Shown here one piece after another: positions 25,488 to 35,082 of a stretch of DNA of 64,000 nucleotides. Where the stretch lies: assembly GCF_963677125.1 (NCBI RefSeq), contig NZ_OY781882.1:4548501-4612500 (forward strand), in the 5' to 3' direction. The notes under the pieces were generated by a model that worked only from the letters and a program-made list of their open reading frames with translations, was not told the DNA's origin and searched no databases. The DNA comes from an uncultured Desulfobacter sp. (lineage in GTDB: Bacteria; Desulfobacterota; Desulfobacteria; Desulfobacterales; Desulfobacteraceae). Within the stretch, counting starts at the first letter, position 1, and every line of letters begins with the position of its first letter. The position numbers and the translations under genes were made by a program.

Positions 25488-26417
25488 TTGGGCGAAATAG
25501 GAACTCTCTCATTGCGTATTCTATCCTGCACTGCTGTGTTATTCACATTCCTCATCATAACTGCCGTCAGTTCGGCGGAAACCACTGTTAACGCCACAGA
25601 GCCTATGGTCCTTGCCAATCCGGAACAGGTGGGCATAGGACAGCCTTTTCTTGTTCGATTAACGTCAAATCAAGCCTTTGACAGGATTCTTATCCATTGG
25701 ATGGATCAACAGTTTGTGCCGTCAGTCTCCCAGTGGAACGGACATTTTGTAGCGATTGCCATGTTGGGTACGGATGTTCTGACCATCAAACCGGGCCGGC
25801 AAAAACTTCTTGTCCGGGCCTGGGTTGGGGGCAAGGAGACTGTCCTTAATCGGCCGGTAAAAATTCTTGGTCGGACATATCCCCGCCAGGAGCTGAGCCT
25901 GCCGTCAAAGATGGTGACGCCGCCCTCTGTTGAACTTGAGCGGATAAAAGCGGAAAGAACTCGCACCCAGCATGCTAAAAATACCTGGTCAGACCAGCGG
26001 CTGTGGCGACTGCCCTTTCACCGGCCGGTGGCGGGAAAATTCACTAGTGTTTATGGCCTGCAACGTGTGCTGAACGGTAAGCCCAAGGATCCCCACCGGG
26101 GCGTGGACTTCAGAGCACCTGTGGGAACTGCCGTGGAAGCGGTGGCAGAAGGCAGGGTCATTTTGGCTGAATCTCACTATTATGCAGGCAACTCCATCTA
26201 TATAGACCATGGCAATGGTGTCATTTCCCTGTACTTTCACTTGAGTGATTTCAACGTTTCATCAGGGGATATTGTAAAAAGGGGACAGATTATCGGTCGA
26301 TCCGGTTGTACGGGCCGGGCCACGGGGCCTCACCTGCATCTGTCCATATCTGTACAGGGCCAATTGGTGGATCCGGAGCCGTTGTTTGAAAAGACAAGTG
26401 ATCAATTGCTTCGGTGA
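25488..26417 (+). CDS. M23-family peptidase (LytM/lysostaphin-type), exported
   Basis: The ~309-residue protein has an N-terminal signal peptide (hydrophobic core about residues 11-28). A beta-rich domain follows, then a C-terminal LytM domain with both zinc-binding signatures, HRGVDFRAPVGT and HLHLS. The fold usually cleaves peptidoglycan cross-links or, when degenerate, activates amidases. The ligands here look intact. The start is uncertain. TTG 25488 has no ribosome-binding site and lies just after the 17-bp repeat, while TTG 25512 has AGGA at suitable spacing and keeps the signal peptide. The purine genes follow 18 bp downstream. Confidence 0.87.
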   Translation: MGEIGTLSLRILSCTAVLFTFLIITAVSSAETTVNATEPMVLANPEQVGIGQPFLVRLTSNQAFDRILIHWMDQQFVPSVSQWNGHFVAIAMLGTDVLTIKPGRQKLLVRAWVGGKETVLNRPVKILGRTYPRQELSLPSKMVTPPSVELERIKAERTRTQHAKNTWSDQRLWRLPFHRPVAGKFTSVYGLQRVLNGKPKDPHRGVDFRAPVGTAVEAVAEGRVILAESHYYAGNSIYIDHGNGVISLYFHLSDFNVSSGDIVKRGQIIGRSGCTGRATGPHLHLSISVQGQLVDPEPLFEKTSDQLLR

Positions 26418-26435
26418 ACCGCGTTTGAGGGCGCT

Positions 26436-27710
26436 GTGAGTTTGGTAACATTATACAAAGGACATTTTATCGATACGCCCACACCGGGCAAATTCAGGGT
26501 GAGAGAAGATGCCGTGGCAATCGTTGAGGCCGGCAAGCTCCTTTCCCTTGAAAAAGAGGTGCCGGCCCGGTTATCTTCGCTTCCTGTCAAGGATATGGGA
26601 GCGGGGGTGGTTATCCCCTCTTTTATTGATCTGCATGTCCATGCGCCCCAGCATATGCAGATGGGCGCAGGGCTGGATTTGGGATTGATTGATTGGCTGG
26701 AACATCATACCTTTCCCGGAGAGTCTCGATTTGCCGATGAAGCGTATGCCCGAAAGCTTTATCCTTTGTTTGCCGCTGAACTGCTACGGCAGGGCAGTCT
26801 CCGGTCTGTGGTTTATGGTACGGTTCATCTGGAATCGACCCTGCTTCTGGCGCAGGCTATAGAAGGGGTTGGACTGTTCGCCTTTGTGGGCAAGGTTAAC
26901 ATGGACCGGAATGCGCCTGATGATCTTAAGGAGACAACCGAAGACTCATTTAAAGGCAGTGAAGTGTTCTGTCAAAGATTGGCTGGTCAAGATCGGGTCA
27001 GGCCCATCGTGACCCCCCGTTTTGCCCCGAGTTGTTCGGAAAAACTTATGGAAGACTTGGGGCAGCTCTCTGAACGGTCGAATCTACCGGTACAGTCCCA
27101 TCTTTCCGAAACCCTTTCCGAAGCCCAATGGGTCTCTGAGCTTTTTCCCGAAAGCCGCAGCTATACCCATGTCTATAATGACTGTGGACTTCTGGGGCCG
27201 GATAGTTTGATGGCCCACGCCATCTATTTAAGTGACGAAGAAGTTGATCTGATCGTGGAACGGGAAACGACATTGGTTCATTGCCCCAGCGCCAACGTTA
27301 ATTTAAGCAGCGGCATCATGCCCCTGGGACGTTATTTGGACCGGGGTGTCAAACTGGGGCTGGGCTCTGATGTGGGCGCCGGCCACACCCTTGCCATGTA
27401 CCGGGCGGTTGTTCAAGCGGTACAGGTTAGCAAGCTGCTTCGGATTTTGCGGCCCCAAGAGAATCATAGAGCAGTATCCCTTTCCGAAGCCTTTTATTTG
27501 GCGACCATGGGAAATGGTGGGTTTTTTACCCGCCAGGGCTGGGGACCTTGCGGGGCCTTTGAACCGGGCATGAGTTTTGATGCCCTTTACATTGATATGG
27601 GACTGCCCGAAGCCGCGGAGATTTCAGTCCTTACGCAATTGGCGCGGTTTCTCTACGCCGGGGACGACAGACACATTAAATCACGAATTTTAGCAGGCCG
27701 GGAATTATGA
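26436..27710 (+). CDS. guaD: Guanine deaminase
   Basis: The 424-residue amidohydrolase converts guanine to xanthine and ammonia. Metal-ligand motifs are present in order: PSFIDLHVHAPQ, QSHLSET, then HCPSANVNLSSG and GSDVGAG. The guanine-deaminase-like DLHVHAPQ and LDWLEHHTFP-like (LIDWLEHHTFPGE) segments distinguish it from other amidohydrolases. It starts at GTG 26436, with GAGG upstream. Its stop overlaps the xdhA start by four bases, and the xanthine it makes is the substrate of the next two gene products. The three genes form a purine catabolism operon. Confidence 0.9.
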   Translation: MSLVTLYKGHFIDTPTPGKFRVREDAVAIVEAGKLLSLEKEVPARLSSLPVKDMGAGVVIPSFIDLHVHAPQHMQMGAGLDLGLIDWLEHHTFPGESRFADEAYARKLYPLFAAELLRQGSLRSVVYGTVHLESTLLLAQAIEGVGLFAFVGKVNMDRNAPDDLKETTEDSFKGSEVFCQRLAGQDRVRPIVTPRFAPSCSEKLMEDLGQLSERSNLPVQSHLSETLSEAQWVSELFPESRSYTHVYNDCGLLGPDSLMAHAIYLSDEEVDLIVERETTLVHCPSANVNLSSGIMPLGRYLDRGVKLGLGSDVGAGHTLAMYRAVVQAVQVSKLLRILRPQENHRAVSLSEAFYLATMGNGGFFTRQGWGPCGAFEPGMSFDALYIDMGLPEAAEISVLTQLARFLYAGDDRHIKSRILAGREL

Positions 27711-29143
27711 AAAAATGCTGCCGCTTTATTTTAAATCATAAGGAGATGGAACTTTCCCTTTCTCCGGGCCGGTCGGTCCTGGACCTTCTGCGAAAAGAAC
27801 TGGGATTGTACGGCACCAAAGAGGGCTGCCGGGAAGGGGAGTGCGGCGCCTGTACGGTGATACTCGGCCGAATTCCACAGATTGCCTACCGGCCTATGCC
27901 GTCCTGTCTGATGTCGGCAGGGCAGCTCAACAACACCCATCTTGTGACCATTGAGGGTCTTCAGGGCGAACGGCCCAATCGGCTCCAGCAAGCCTTTATC
28001 GATCAGGGTGCGACCCAGTGCGGATTTTGTACCCCTGGATTCATTTTGTCCCTCACCGGTTATCTTTTGGGCGGCAGGACCGTTAACCTCCAGGACGCCG
28101 TAGATGCTCTGGACGGTAATCTGTGCCGATGCACCGGCTACGGATCCATTCGACGGGCCTTGGCGGCGACTATTGAACCGTTGCTGGGTAAGGTGCCGTC
28201 GCTGCGGCAGCTAATTGAACTTGACCTGATCCCTGCCTATTTTGCCGGCATCCCCAATAGACTTGAGAAACTGAGGCAAAAGTCCCTGACAGATTCCCCA
28301 GACTTGACCTTTGAACCGTTTGACGGCCATCGGCTCCTTATTGCCGGGGGCACCGATCTATATGTGCAGCGTGGAGACGCCCTGCATCAGTCAGAACCCT
28401 GGTTCCTCATACCCGAATCCGAGTCGATCCGGGTAAAGAATGGGATGATAGAAATCCCGGCAACAGCCACCATGGAACAGCTGCGGCAAGAACCCCACTT
28501 AATTGATCAATTCCCCGGGTGGCGTGAAAAGTTTCGGGTTATGGCCTCCCATATTTTGCGGAATCGGGCCACCCTGGGGGGGAATATCGTCAATGCCTCT
28601 CCCATTGCGGATTGTGCCGTTCTTCTACTCGCCTTGGATGCCCAAATTCAATTGGTTTCGTCCAAAGGCTCCCGACGTAGATTTCCCCTAAGGCAGTTTT
28701 TCCTGGGATATAAAAAGCTGGATTTAAACAGCGATGAGCGTGTGGAATTTCTTTTGTTAACAAAACAGGATAAAGCCGGATTATGGAATTACAGCAAGGT
28801 GAGTAAGCGGGAGCGATTAGATATCGCCAGCTGTAATTCTGCGGCGATTTTTAAGGTTGATAACGATTCATTTGTTTCTGTGGGTTTAGCCCTGGGCGGC
28901 GTGGCGCCTATCCCGTTTGCAGCTCGCCGGACCATGGCATGGCTTAAAGGCAAACCCGTGTCCATGGAAACATTCCTGGGCGCCATGGACGTTTTGCAAA
29001 AAGAGATTTTTCCCATAGACGATGTCCGGGGAAGTGCCGATTATAAAAAGCGCTTGGCTTGCGCCCTCATGGCGGATCATTACCTGCACTGTTTCTCCAA
29101 CGTCTGTTCCTACGATGATTTTGTCAAGGCAGGGGTGCTATGA
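27707..29143 (+). CDS. xdhA: Xanthine dehydrogenase small subunit (2Fe-2S and FAD)
   Basis: The 478-residue subunit carries electrons from the molybdenum centre. The first ~85 residues form a plant-type 2Fe-2S domain (GCREGECGACTV), followed by the second 2Fe-2S domain (QCGFCTPGF and NLCRCTGYGSIR). From about 205 comes the FAD-binding domain (LIAGGTDLYVQ, then RNRATLGGNIVNASPIAD). The fusion of Fe-S and FAD domains matches the bacterial XdhA type. It overlaps genes on both sides by four bases. Confidence 0.9.
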   Translation: MKKCCRFILNHKEMELSLSPGRSVLDLLRKELGLYGTKEGCREGECGACTVILGRIPQIAYRPMPSCLMSAGQLNNTHLVTIEGLQGERPNRLQQAFIDQGATQCGFCTPGFILSLTGYLLGGRTVNLQDAVDALDGNLCRCTGYGSIRRALAATIEPLLGKVPSLRQLIELDLIPAYFAGIPNRLEKLRQKSLTDSPDLTFEPFDGHRLLIAGGTDLYVQRGDALHQSEPWFLIPESESIRVKNGMIEIPATATMEQLRQEPHLIDQFPGWREKFRVMASHILRNRATLGGNIVNASPIADCAVLLLALDAQIQLVSSKGSRRRFPLRQFFLGYKKLDLNSDERVEFLLLTKQDKAGLWNYSKVSKRERLDIASCNSAAIFKVDNDSFVSVGLALGGVAPIPFAARRTMAWLKGKPVSMETFLGAMDVLQKEIFPIDDVRGSADYKKRLACALMADHYLHCFSNVCSYDDFVKAGVL

Positions 29144-31404
29144 TCAATCCTGATAACACCTATCATGTGATGGGGCTTACCCGTTATGTGGATGACAGGG
29201 GTTTTTCCGCCCGGGGATTGCATTGTGTTGTCTTCTTTTCTCCCATAGCCAAAGGAAAAATTCGGGACTTGGATACCTCCGTGGCCCGAAAGGTTCCAGG
29301 CGTGGCGTTTATCCTCACCGCAAAGGATATTCCCGGTGAAAATCAGATTGGTGGTGTAATTCAGGACGAAGTGCTCTTGGCAGAGGAGGAAGTGTGTTTT
29401 GTGGGTATGCCGGTGGCCGCCGTTTATGCCTGGACCGAGGCGGTTGCCCGGGAAGCGGTGGGACTCATTAAAATTGATATTGATGAAGGTCTTCCTGTTC
29501 TGGATCCCCGAGAGGCCTTCAGCCGGAATGAATTGATTGCCCCGGTACGGACCTTTAGCCTGGGCGATGCGGACGCCGCCATCGCGTCGGCAGCCTATGT
29601 GGCCAAGGGCCGGGCTGAATCTGGTGCCCAGGAGCATTTTTACCTGGAGGGCCAGGCTTGCGTTGCAACGCCATCGGAAGAGGGAAATATCCATCTCTCT
29701 TCGGCGACCCAGGCACCTGCCTCGGTGCAGCGATCTGTGGCCAAGGTTTGCGGCTTGGCCATGAACAGGATTGAGGTGGATGTTCGGCGACTGGGCGGTG
29801 CCTTTGGGGGCAAGGAGGCCCAAGCCAGTACCTGGGCCTGTTTTGCCGCCCTGGGTGCACAAAGATCGGGTGTGCCCTGCCGTATGGTTTTAAGGCGTTC
29901 AGACGATATGATCGCCACGGGAAAGCGGCATCCATACACCTCGGATTTCACCCTTGCCCTGGATAGAGACGGAAAGTTTCTGGCATTTAAGGTGATGTTT
30001 TATCAAAATGCGGGCGCTGCGGCTGATTTGTCTACCTCTGTTTTAGAAAGAACCCTGTTCCACGCCACCGCATCCTATTACGTACCTGCCGTGCATGCCA
30101 CGGCAGCTTCCTGCCGGACCAACATAACCCCGAACACCGCCTTCCGGGGATTCGGTGCCCCCCAGGCCATGTTTGTATTTGAAGCAGCCATCCGGGAGGC
30201 CTCCCGAATCAGCGGGATCGGCGTAGAAAAACTGCAGCGGAAAAATCTGCTTAAAACGGGGAATACTTTTGTCTATGGTATGGCAGCGGAGAATGCCCGG
30301 GCCCAACACTGTTGGGACAAGGCTTATGCCTATTATGACTTGCCAAAACGGATGGCTGCCATTGACGAGGTCCGAAGGAAAGAGAAGGATTGCGGTCAAG
30401 TCTCACGCTACGGCAGAGGTTATGCCTTGATGCCCGTATGTTTCGGCATAAGCTTTGCCACTGCATTTTTTTTGAACCAGGCACGGGCGCATATTCATGT
30501 TTACACGGACGGTAGCGTGGGCGTCAGTACAGGTGCTGTGGAAATGGGGCAGGGGGTGAATCATAAAATCCGTGAAATAGTCGCAGCCGGCCTGGGGATC
30601 GCTCCCGGGCAGGTTAGGCTCGAATCTACCAATACCACCCGTGTTTCCAACACCAGCCCCACTGCCGCCAGCAGCGGAACCGACCTGAATGGCGCGGCTG
30701 CCCTGATGGCCTGTGAGATGATAAAAGCGCGTCTCTTTAAATTTATGGCCGATGTACATCAATGTCCATCAAAGGATTTTTCAATTGGAAAAGGTCGCCT
30801 GTACAGAAAAGGTAAAGCCTGCGGGGTCAGTTGGGAGGATCTGGTCATCCAAGCCTATGGTTCACGAGTTCAGTTAAGCGCCGAAGCCCACTATTCAACG
30901 CCGGATCTTCACTTTGACCTCTCTGTCGAGAAAGGCCGTCCCTTTGCCTATCATACCTACGGAACAGCCTATTTTGAGGCTGAAGTGGACCGCTTACTGG
31001 GCACCTACAGGATAGAAAAGGCCTACGTTGTGCATGACCTTGGGCGATCCATAAATCCCCTCATTGATCTTGGCCAGGTTGAGGGCGGCATGGTCCAGGG
31101 CATTGGATGGATGACAATGGAAGAGATGCGTTACACAGATACGGGCAGACCCCTGACGGCCACTGCAGGAACCTATAAAATGCCTGATATCTCTTTTGTG
31201 CCTTTGGACGTGCAGGTAAACTTTTTGGAAGATGACTATAATGACAAAGCCGTTAAGGGGTCCAAGGCCGTGGGAGAACCGCCCTTCATGTACGGCATCG
31301 GTGCCTTTTTTGCCATAAAAATGGCCGCCGGGTGTGAGAACGCCTCCTATTGTGCCCCCATGACGCCCGAGCGTTTGTTTGGGGAATTGAGAAAAAGGGC
31401 ATAG
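29140..31404 (+). CDS. xdhB: Xanthine dehydrogenase large subunit (molybdopterin binding)
   Basis: The 754-residue subunit oxidises xanthine, and possibly hypoxanthine, to urate at a molybdenum cofactor. Typical motifs are VRRLGGAFGGKEAQ, TAFRGFGAPQAMF, GAVEMGQGVNHK, and KAVGEPPFMYG with the catalytic glutamate (GEPP). The start overlaps xdhA by four bases. No XdhC-type cofactor insertion gene follows within the window. A hairpin about 145 bp downstream likely ends the transcript. Confidence 0.92.
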   Translation: MINPDNTYHVMGLTRYVDDRGFSARGLHCVVFFSPIAKGKIRDLDTSVARKVPGVAFILTAKDIPGENQIGGVIQDEVLLAEEEVCFVGMPVAAVYAWTEAVAREAVGLIKIDIDEGLPVLDPREAFSRNELIAPVRTFSLGDADAAIASAAYVAKGRAESGAQEHFYLEGQACVATPSEEGNIHLSSATQAPASVQRSVAKVCGLAMNRIEVDVRRLGGAFGGKEAQASTWACFAALGAQRSGVPCRMVLRRSDDMIATGKRHPYTSDFTLALDRDGKFLAFKVMFYQNAGAAADLSTSVLERTLFHATASYYVPAVHATAASCRTNITPNTAFRGFGAPQAMFVFEAAIREASRISGIGVEKLQRKNLLKTGNTFVYGMAAENARAQHCWDKAYAYYDLPKRMAAIDEVRRKEKDCGQVSRYGRGYALMPVCFGISFATAFFLNQARAHIHVYTDGSVGVSTGAVEMGQGVNHKIREIVAAGLGIAPGQVRLESTNTTRVSNTSPTAASSGTDLNGAAALMACEMIKARLFKFMADVHQCPSKDFSIGKGRLYRKGKACGVSWEDLVIQAYGSRVQLSAEAHYSTPDLHFDLSVEKGRPFAYHTYGTAYFEAEVDRLLGTYRIEKAYVVHDLGRSINPLIDLGQVEGGMVQGIGWMTMEEMRYTDTGRPLTATAGTYKMPDISFVPLDVQVNFLEDDYNDKAVKGSKAVGEPPFMYGIGAFFAIKMAAGCENASYCAPMTPERLFGELRKRA

Positions 31405-31547
31405 GGCGTGACCCCGATACCCTTTGAATTGGCCCGTGGAAGCGAGGCTGTCATGAGGGGCAAAGTAGATTATAAGGGAACCACGAACATTCAACCGGCA
31501 TTACCAATAACACAAGAAGTCAACACCCCTTTCAATAAAGGCTTTAG

Positions 31548-31572
31548 CCACAATTATAGATTGTGGGGTTTT
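31548..31572 (+). terminator. Probable terminator of the guaD-xdhAB operon
   Basis: CCACAAT and ATTGTGG form a 7-bp stem around TATAG, followed by GGTTTT. It lies 144 bp after xdhB. The rest of the 280-bp gap to the methyltransferase gene shows nothing else recognisable. Confidence 0.5.
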
Positions 31573-31686
31573 AGATTGCTAATAAAATTTCTGAACGTGC
31601 CGATTTTAACGGCGGGGCTTTGCGGTGAGGGGATCGATTCCTCAACAGCCCCTGATTAACTGCAGCCATTCCAGTCGTCAAAATGG

Positions 31687-32769
31687 CTACCGCTCGCCCG
31701 CGGCGGCTACCTCCGTACTCTTGGCCCGCAAGGTAAAGGCTCGCCCTGCCTTTCGGACGATTCGGTCCAATGCTTGCTCACTCTGTTGCAGAGCCGCCTC
31801 GACACACTCCTTGAACCCCAATGATTGACGTTGCGACAAGAGGAGCTGATAATCGGATAATCCATGAAGAACGCCATCGCTGTCAAGCTTCGACTTTAAC
31901 TCATCGACGAACGGTTCTAATTTTCGCTCTTGCGCCAAGCTCTTTAGACCGCGCTGCGCAATAAACGAGAGTAGTTCGAGCGTCACCATGAATCGCGGGT
32001 CGTTACTCGACTCGGCGCGGTAAGAGGTGGGCTCTTTTGTCTTATGCCACTGTTTCTGAGTTAGGCGTGGAAAACAAAGTCGAAACGGAGCAATCAACGA
32101 GATCACGACAAGCCGTTTCTCGTCAGCGACGTCCGCCACGATGCGAGTAGGTCTGGCTACCACGCAATCGGCCACCGATGCCCGAAGGGTTGCCAATTGG
32201 CAATTTGGGGCATTATGGGCGAGTAAGCATAAGCTGTCCCGCCCCAGCACCCCCACGACGCGCTCGATGATGCCAGCAATGCTCTTACGGGTCTCGGCTG
32301 CGCCCTTGGGGCTGTGCGCGTAATACAGCATGTGTCCCATGGTCACAAACACGTCATCAATCGACGCGATAGGCAAAGGCTCTCCTCTCAGCACATTCGC
32401 GCGCCGAACGTTGATAACTCGAAGACGCTGGGGGCCTTTAACTTCTATCAGCAATCGTTCCGTACTTTGAACGAAACGGTCGTCCGCGTCGAAGCCATAG
32501 TAGTTCACGCCACAGTCTTGGGGGTGGACGCGATTAATCGCGTCGATCATTTCATAGGCGGTATGGCCCTCCCCACAGCCGAAATCCACCAAAGTAGTAG
32601 GCTTACCGTCTTTCAGAATCACTCCACGCTCCTTCAACGCATGCAGAAGTGATTCGAAAATGAGACCATGGGTGATCTTCTGTTCCGTATGCCTGGTAAA
32701 AGTGACAAACACGCGCCCGTAATCTATTTGACCGTTTACAATTCGCTCTCCTTCATTGATGGTGGACAT
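31687..32769 (-). CDS. Class I SAM-dependent methyltransferase of unknown target
   Basis: The 360-residue protein has a Rossmann methyltransferase core with motif I (LVDFGCGEGHTAYEM, about residue 62) and an acidic residue ending strand 2 (YYGFDADD). The C-terminal ~130 residues are helical and charged and match nothing I know. The ATG has a strong GGAGGGGGG ribosome-binding site. The gene stands alone, next to two insertion sequences, and its spelling (many CGC/TCG-type codons) looks unlike the neighbouring GGCC-rich genes, suggesting acquisition. Substrate could be a small molecule, protein or nucleic acid; nothing here decides. Confidence 0.8.
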   Translation of the reverse strand: MSTINEGERIVNGQIDYGRVFVTFTRHTEQKITHGLIFESLLHALKERGVILKDGKPTTLVDFGCGEGHTAYEMIDAINRVHPQDCGVNYYGFDADDRFVQSTERLLIEVKGPQRLRVINVRRANVLRGEPLPIASIDDVFVTMGHMLYYAHSPKGAAETRKSIAGIIERVVGVLGRDSLCLLAHNAPNCQLATLRASVADCVVARPTRIVADVADEKRLVVISLIAPFRLCFPRLTQKQWHKTKEPTSYRAESSNDPRFMVTLELLSFIAQRGLKSLAQERKLEPFVDELKSKLDSDGVLHGLSDYQLLLSQRQSLGFKECVEAALQQSEQALDRIVRKAGRAFTLRAKSTEVAAAGER

Positions 32770-33030
32770 GTTGCCCCCCTCCCTCGAATCGCCTGCTGCA
32801 TCTTGTTCGAAACATTTATGTTTTCAGAATCTTCATCTAAATTTTCCCGTCGGCCTGAAGCGGATAAAGCAATATACAAAATTTCGGTTTTATCAATCAT
32901 TTCTTCATGCCTGCTGAATTCCACATCAGCATTATCAATATTTTAAAGACATGTAAAAAAATTCCAAATTTCTTGCAGAAGCTGGTAAATTTAAGAATTT
33001 CTTATTTTATTCAGGGGTCACAATTTATTA

Positions 33031-33047
33031 TAGTGTCTGACCGGAAA
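33031..33047 (+). repeat. Left terminal inverted repeat of the ISNCY-type element
   Basis: TAGTGTCTGACCGGAAA; one mismatch to the reverse complement of the right end at 34889-34905. Confidence 0.8.
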
Positions 33048-33241
33048 TTCGAAACTCTCTATTTTTCAGGAGGATGACGCTGAAATTATTTTTGAAGTTT
33101 TGGAAAAGACTTGAATTACTTATTGAATTTTTCTAGTTAGCATGATTGAATAACCAATTGAATTTAAAATATTTATCTTGACACTGCGCAGTTTGGTAGG
33201 AATTTGATTTTTTACAAACCCAATAAAACTTCGAGGTTGTT

Positions 33242-34713
33242 TTGCGTAAAGTTTTTGAGCCACAAATGACATTCGGGCAGACTCCCATCGACCAGATCAA
33301 AATTGACATGAGAGCCAGAGATGAAATTCCCAAGCTCCTTTTAGGGCTCCAGCACATTTTTTGCCATAAAACGCTTCGTCAGAAAGTTTTCGAAATTCTC
33401 GAAACCATAGTCCCAGAGCATGTTAATTCAAAAAATGGGCGACCCGGAATGGATCTATGGAAAATTCTTGTGATGGGAACAATTCGGCTCAACTGCAACT
33501 GGGATTATGATAAACTTCAAGAAATCGTCAATAATCACAAGACAATAAGACAGATGCTTGGTCACGGGTTGATGGACGATGATGACATGTATGCGCTCCA
33601 AACCTTGAAGGACAATGTTCAGCTTTTAACCCCTGAGATTCTTGATGAAATCAATACGTTGATTGTCAAAGAAGGACACAAGCTACTGGTAAAAAAAAAG
33701 ACCAGGTATTAATGGGAAGGTGTGACTCTTTTGTTGTTGAAACCGATGTTCACTATCCCACAGACATTAATCTGCTTTTTGATGCTATCAGGAAAACGAT
33801 TCAGAGTGCCGCAGTTATATGCCAGAGCCTGGGAATGAGTATGTGGAGACAATCAGAATATAATATCAGGACATTTAAAAAACTGTTTCGCCAAGCTCAG
33901 CGATTAAAACATTCCACTTCAAAAGATGAACAGAAAAAGACCAAAAGGGCTCAACTGATTGTTGAAGCCCACAGATCATATATCGAAGCTGCTGAACAAT
34001 TCATTCAAAAGGCGAATTTGACCGTTGAAACCATTGGCTCATCTAATCCGATATGCGTAGCGCAGATAAAAAAACTGATAGAATATATCGACCATGCAAT
34101 CCTACAAGTGGATCTGATTCAGCGGCGTGTTATTCAGGGTGAAAAGATACCACATGCCGAAAAGGTCTTTTCTATATTTGAACCCCATACGGAATGGATT
34201 TCAAAGGGGAAGGCCGGTGTCCCCCAGGAATTGGGTCTGCGGGTTTGCATTGTAGAGGATAAATATGGCCTCACACTGCACCATCAAGTGATGGAGAAAG
34301 AAACCGATGATAAGGTAACCGTTCCCATTATTAATACGGTTCAAAATAAATTTAACAACCTCAGGGGATGCAGCTTTGATAAAGGCTTTTATAGTCCCGC
34401 TAATAAAAAGGAGCTGAAAGGGATGTTGGATATTTTGGTGCTCCCTAAAAAGGGAAAACGGAACAAAACTGAACTGGAAGAGGAAACAGCAGATGTTTTC
34501 ATCCAGCACCGAAGAAAACACTCTGCAGTGGAATCAGCAATCAATGGTCTGGAAAACCATGGTTTAGACCGGTGTCCGGATAGTGGTATCCTTGGATTTA
34601 AACGATATGTCAGTCTTTCGGTTTTGGCAAGGAACCTCCAGATCATCGGGCACTATATACAACAAAAGGAATTGAAAAAGCTTCAACGGACAGATCGGCG
34701 AAAAGCCGCTTAA
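33242..34713 (+). CDS. ISNCY-family transposase, read through an A9 slip site
   Basis: The first frame (TTG 33242 to 33712) encodes the N-terminal DNA-binding region (FEPQMTFGQTPIDQIKID, MDLWKILVMGTIRLNCN). The second frame carries the catalytic region (GRCDSFVVETDVHYPTDINLLFDA; later RGCSFDKGFYSP and HSAVESAINGLENHGLDRCPD, consistent with an acidic catalytic core). Homology passes from one frame to the other exactly at nine A (33691-33699), giving KKKDQVLMGRCDSF after a -1 shift. The joined product is about 490 residues. Either this is programmed slippage, as in many insertion sequences, or the copy is inactivated by one base. Confidence 0.82.
33691..33699 (+). promoter_or_regulatory. A9 slippery run at the transposase frame junction
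   Basis: Nine A followed by G (containing A AAA AAG) sits where transposase homology changes frame by -1. Such runs allow ribosomal -1 frameshifting or transcriptional slippage. I did not identify a downstream stimulatory structure with confidence. Confidence 0.55.
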
Positions 34714-34888
34714 ACCAGGCAATCACAAAGGAAAAGAGCACGACCAACAGTAGAGTTGCGTCCGAAATCAAGTAAATTTCAAAATGAACCGCTGAAATTA
34801 AGGTGACCACCACATTTTTTATCTGGATGGGTAGGCGATGACGAAAATTTGACCAGCCTGCCGAGCCTCAATGCGTCAGATATCAGGG

Positions 34889-34905
34889 TTTCCGGTCAGG
34901 CACTA
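34889..34905 (-). repeat. Right terminal inverted repeat of the ISNCY-type element
   Basis: The reverse complement reads TAGTGCCTGACCGGAAA, pairing with 33031-33047. The 177 bp between transposase and repeat are non-coding. Confidence 0.8.
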
Positions 34906-35082
34906 TTATATCAAAGTAGGTAATCAAAAAGATATAGATTTGAATGATATTATTAAACAAGATGAGTAATTCCAAGGAGAGCAATGGTATGAAAAAAATC
35001 AATTCTGAGTTTCAGTCACCTTAGCAATAACAGATCAAGTAGGCATGCCCTCTGTTCAGGCTTTTTCCGAGCATTTCTGAAA

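Larger units (their letters stand above)
33031..34905 (+). mobile_element. Complete ISNCY-type insertion sequence
   Basis: The element is about 1.87 kb and is bounded by 17-bp terminal inverted repeats that match at 16 positions: TAGTGTCTGACCGGAAA at 33031-33047, and TTTCCGGTCAGGCACTA at 34889-34905. It carries one transposase in two overlapping frames. A 194-bp leader lies between the left repeat and the transposase start. Flanks are AT-rich (TTTATTA before, TTATATC after), so a target duplication cannot be assigned with certainty. A 10-base match to the 17-bp repeats near 21.8 and 25.5 kb suggests that other relatives once inserted in this region. Confidence 0.82.

Noticed and set aside
31600..31660. 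tRNA-like segment around GGGGATCGATTCC
   Set aside because: No acceptor, D or anticodon arm can be formed around it.
32736..32924. 62-codon minus-strand ORF just upstream of the methyltransferase
   Set aside because: No clear ribosome site, no homology that I recognise, and it overlaps the methyltransferase start; possible remnant, not supported.
33020..34920. Defined target-site duplication for the ISNCY element
   Set aside because: Both flanks are short AT-rich strings; several weak matches are possible and none is decisive.
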